This document shows, piece by piece, positions 5,565 to 5,634 of a stretch of 5,634 nt of DNA. Source of the DNA: an uncultured Taibaiella sp. (GTDB taxonomy: Bacteria; Bacteroidota; Bacteroidia; Chitinophagales; Chitinophagaceae); contig CAMPJV010000190.1 of NCBI GenBank assembly GCA_946886975.1, positions 1 through 5,634 on the forward strand, given 5' to 3'. A program made the position numbers and the translations under genes. The first letter of the stretch is position 1. The number at the start of each line of letters is the position of its first letter. Below the pieces are notes generated by a model. It was not told where the DNA came from. It worked only from the letters and a program-made list of their open reading frames with translations, and ran no database searches.

Positions 5565-5634
5565 AGCGACCCAGTGAAGCCGGATGGCTTCTGGCGAGAT
5601 ACTAAGCTCCATAAACAGCAAAGCCGCCCATGAG

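Noticed and set aside
5520..5633. Minus-strand open frame entering from the right edge, 37 residues ending HKFYHM before a TAA
   Set aside because: It could be the end of a gene upstream of the small hypothetical gene, but 37 stop-free codons are likely by chance and no family pattern is recognisable.
5584..5634. Plus-strand ATG followed by 16 open codons to the right edge (starts MASGEIL)
   Set aside because: Too short to judge and no promoter or family signal; it overlaps the equally weak minus-strand open frame.

Overview
The window looks like chromosomal DNA from a member of the Bacteroidota. Three things point there. One gene ends in a type IX secretion system (T9SS) C-terminal sorting domain, which is restricted to that phylum. 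Both exported proteins are predicted to be cleaved directly before a glutamine, as the Bacteroidetes Q-rule describes. The promoter that can be seen matches the Bacteroidota pattern (TTG, then TAnnTTTG), and no clear Shine-Dalgarno sites are visible. The fairly high GC of the large gene would fit a Chitinophagales or Cytophagales relative, but the family cannot be fixed from the sequence alone.

Layout. Positions 1-247 (minus strand) hold the N-terminal 82 residues of an acyl-CoA dehydrogenase that runs off the left edge. A 425-bp divergent intergenic region follows (248-672). It holds the dehydrogenase promoter, four head-to-tail copies of an 11-bp repeat and a perfect 18-bp palindrome. Positions 673-2268 (plus) encode a 531-residue secreted protein with a T9SS type A sorting domain. 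This gene is clearly more AT-rich than its neighbours. Positions 2269-2597 are a 329-bp spacer with two small inverted repeats and no convincing gene. Positions 2598-5216 (plus) encode an 872-residue exported protein. It has an N-terminal region with kinase-like motifs, a short segment resembling RTX calcium-binding repeats, and a C-terminal BamA/TamA-type outer-membrane beta-barrel. A small hairpin lies between this gene and a convergent 72-residue hypothetical gene at 5268-5486 (minus). The last 148 bp hold no gene that can be supported firmly.

How the genes relate. Nothing shows that they form one pathway. The two plus-strand genes both act at the cell envelope (a T9SS-secreted protein and an outer-membrane barrel protein), but the 329-bp gap and the difference in base composition argue against a tight operon. 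The most interesting items are the barrel protein, whose periplasmic region carries an apparent kinase-like catalytic motif with Gly where Asp is expected, and the helically phased 11-bp repeat array between the divergent genes.
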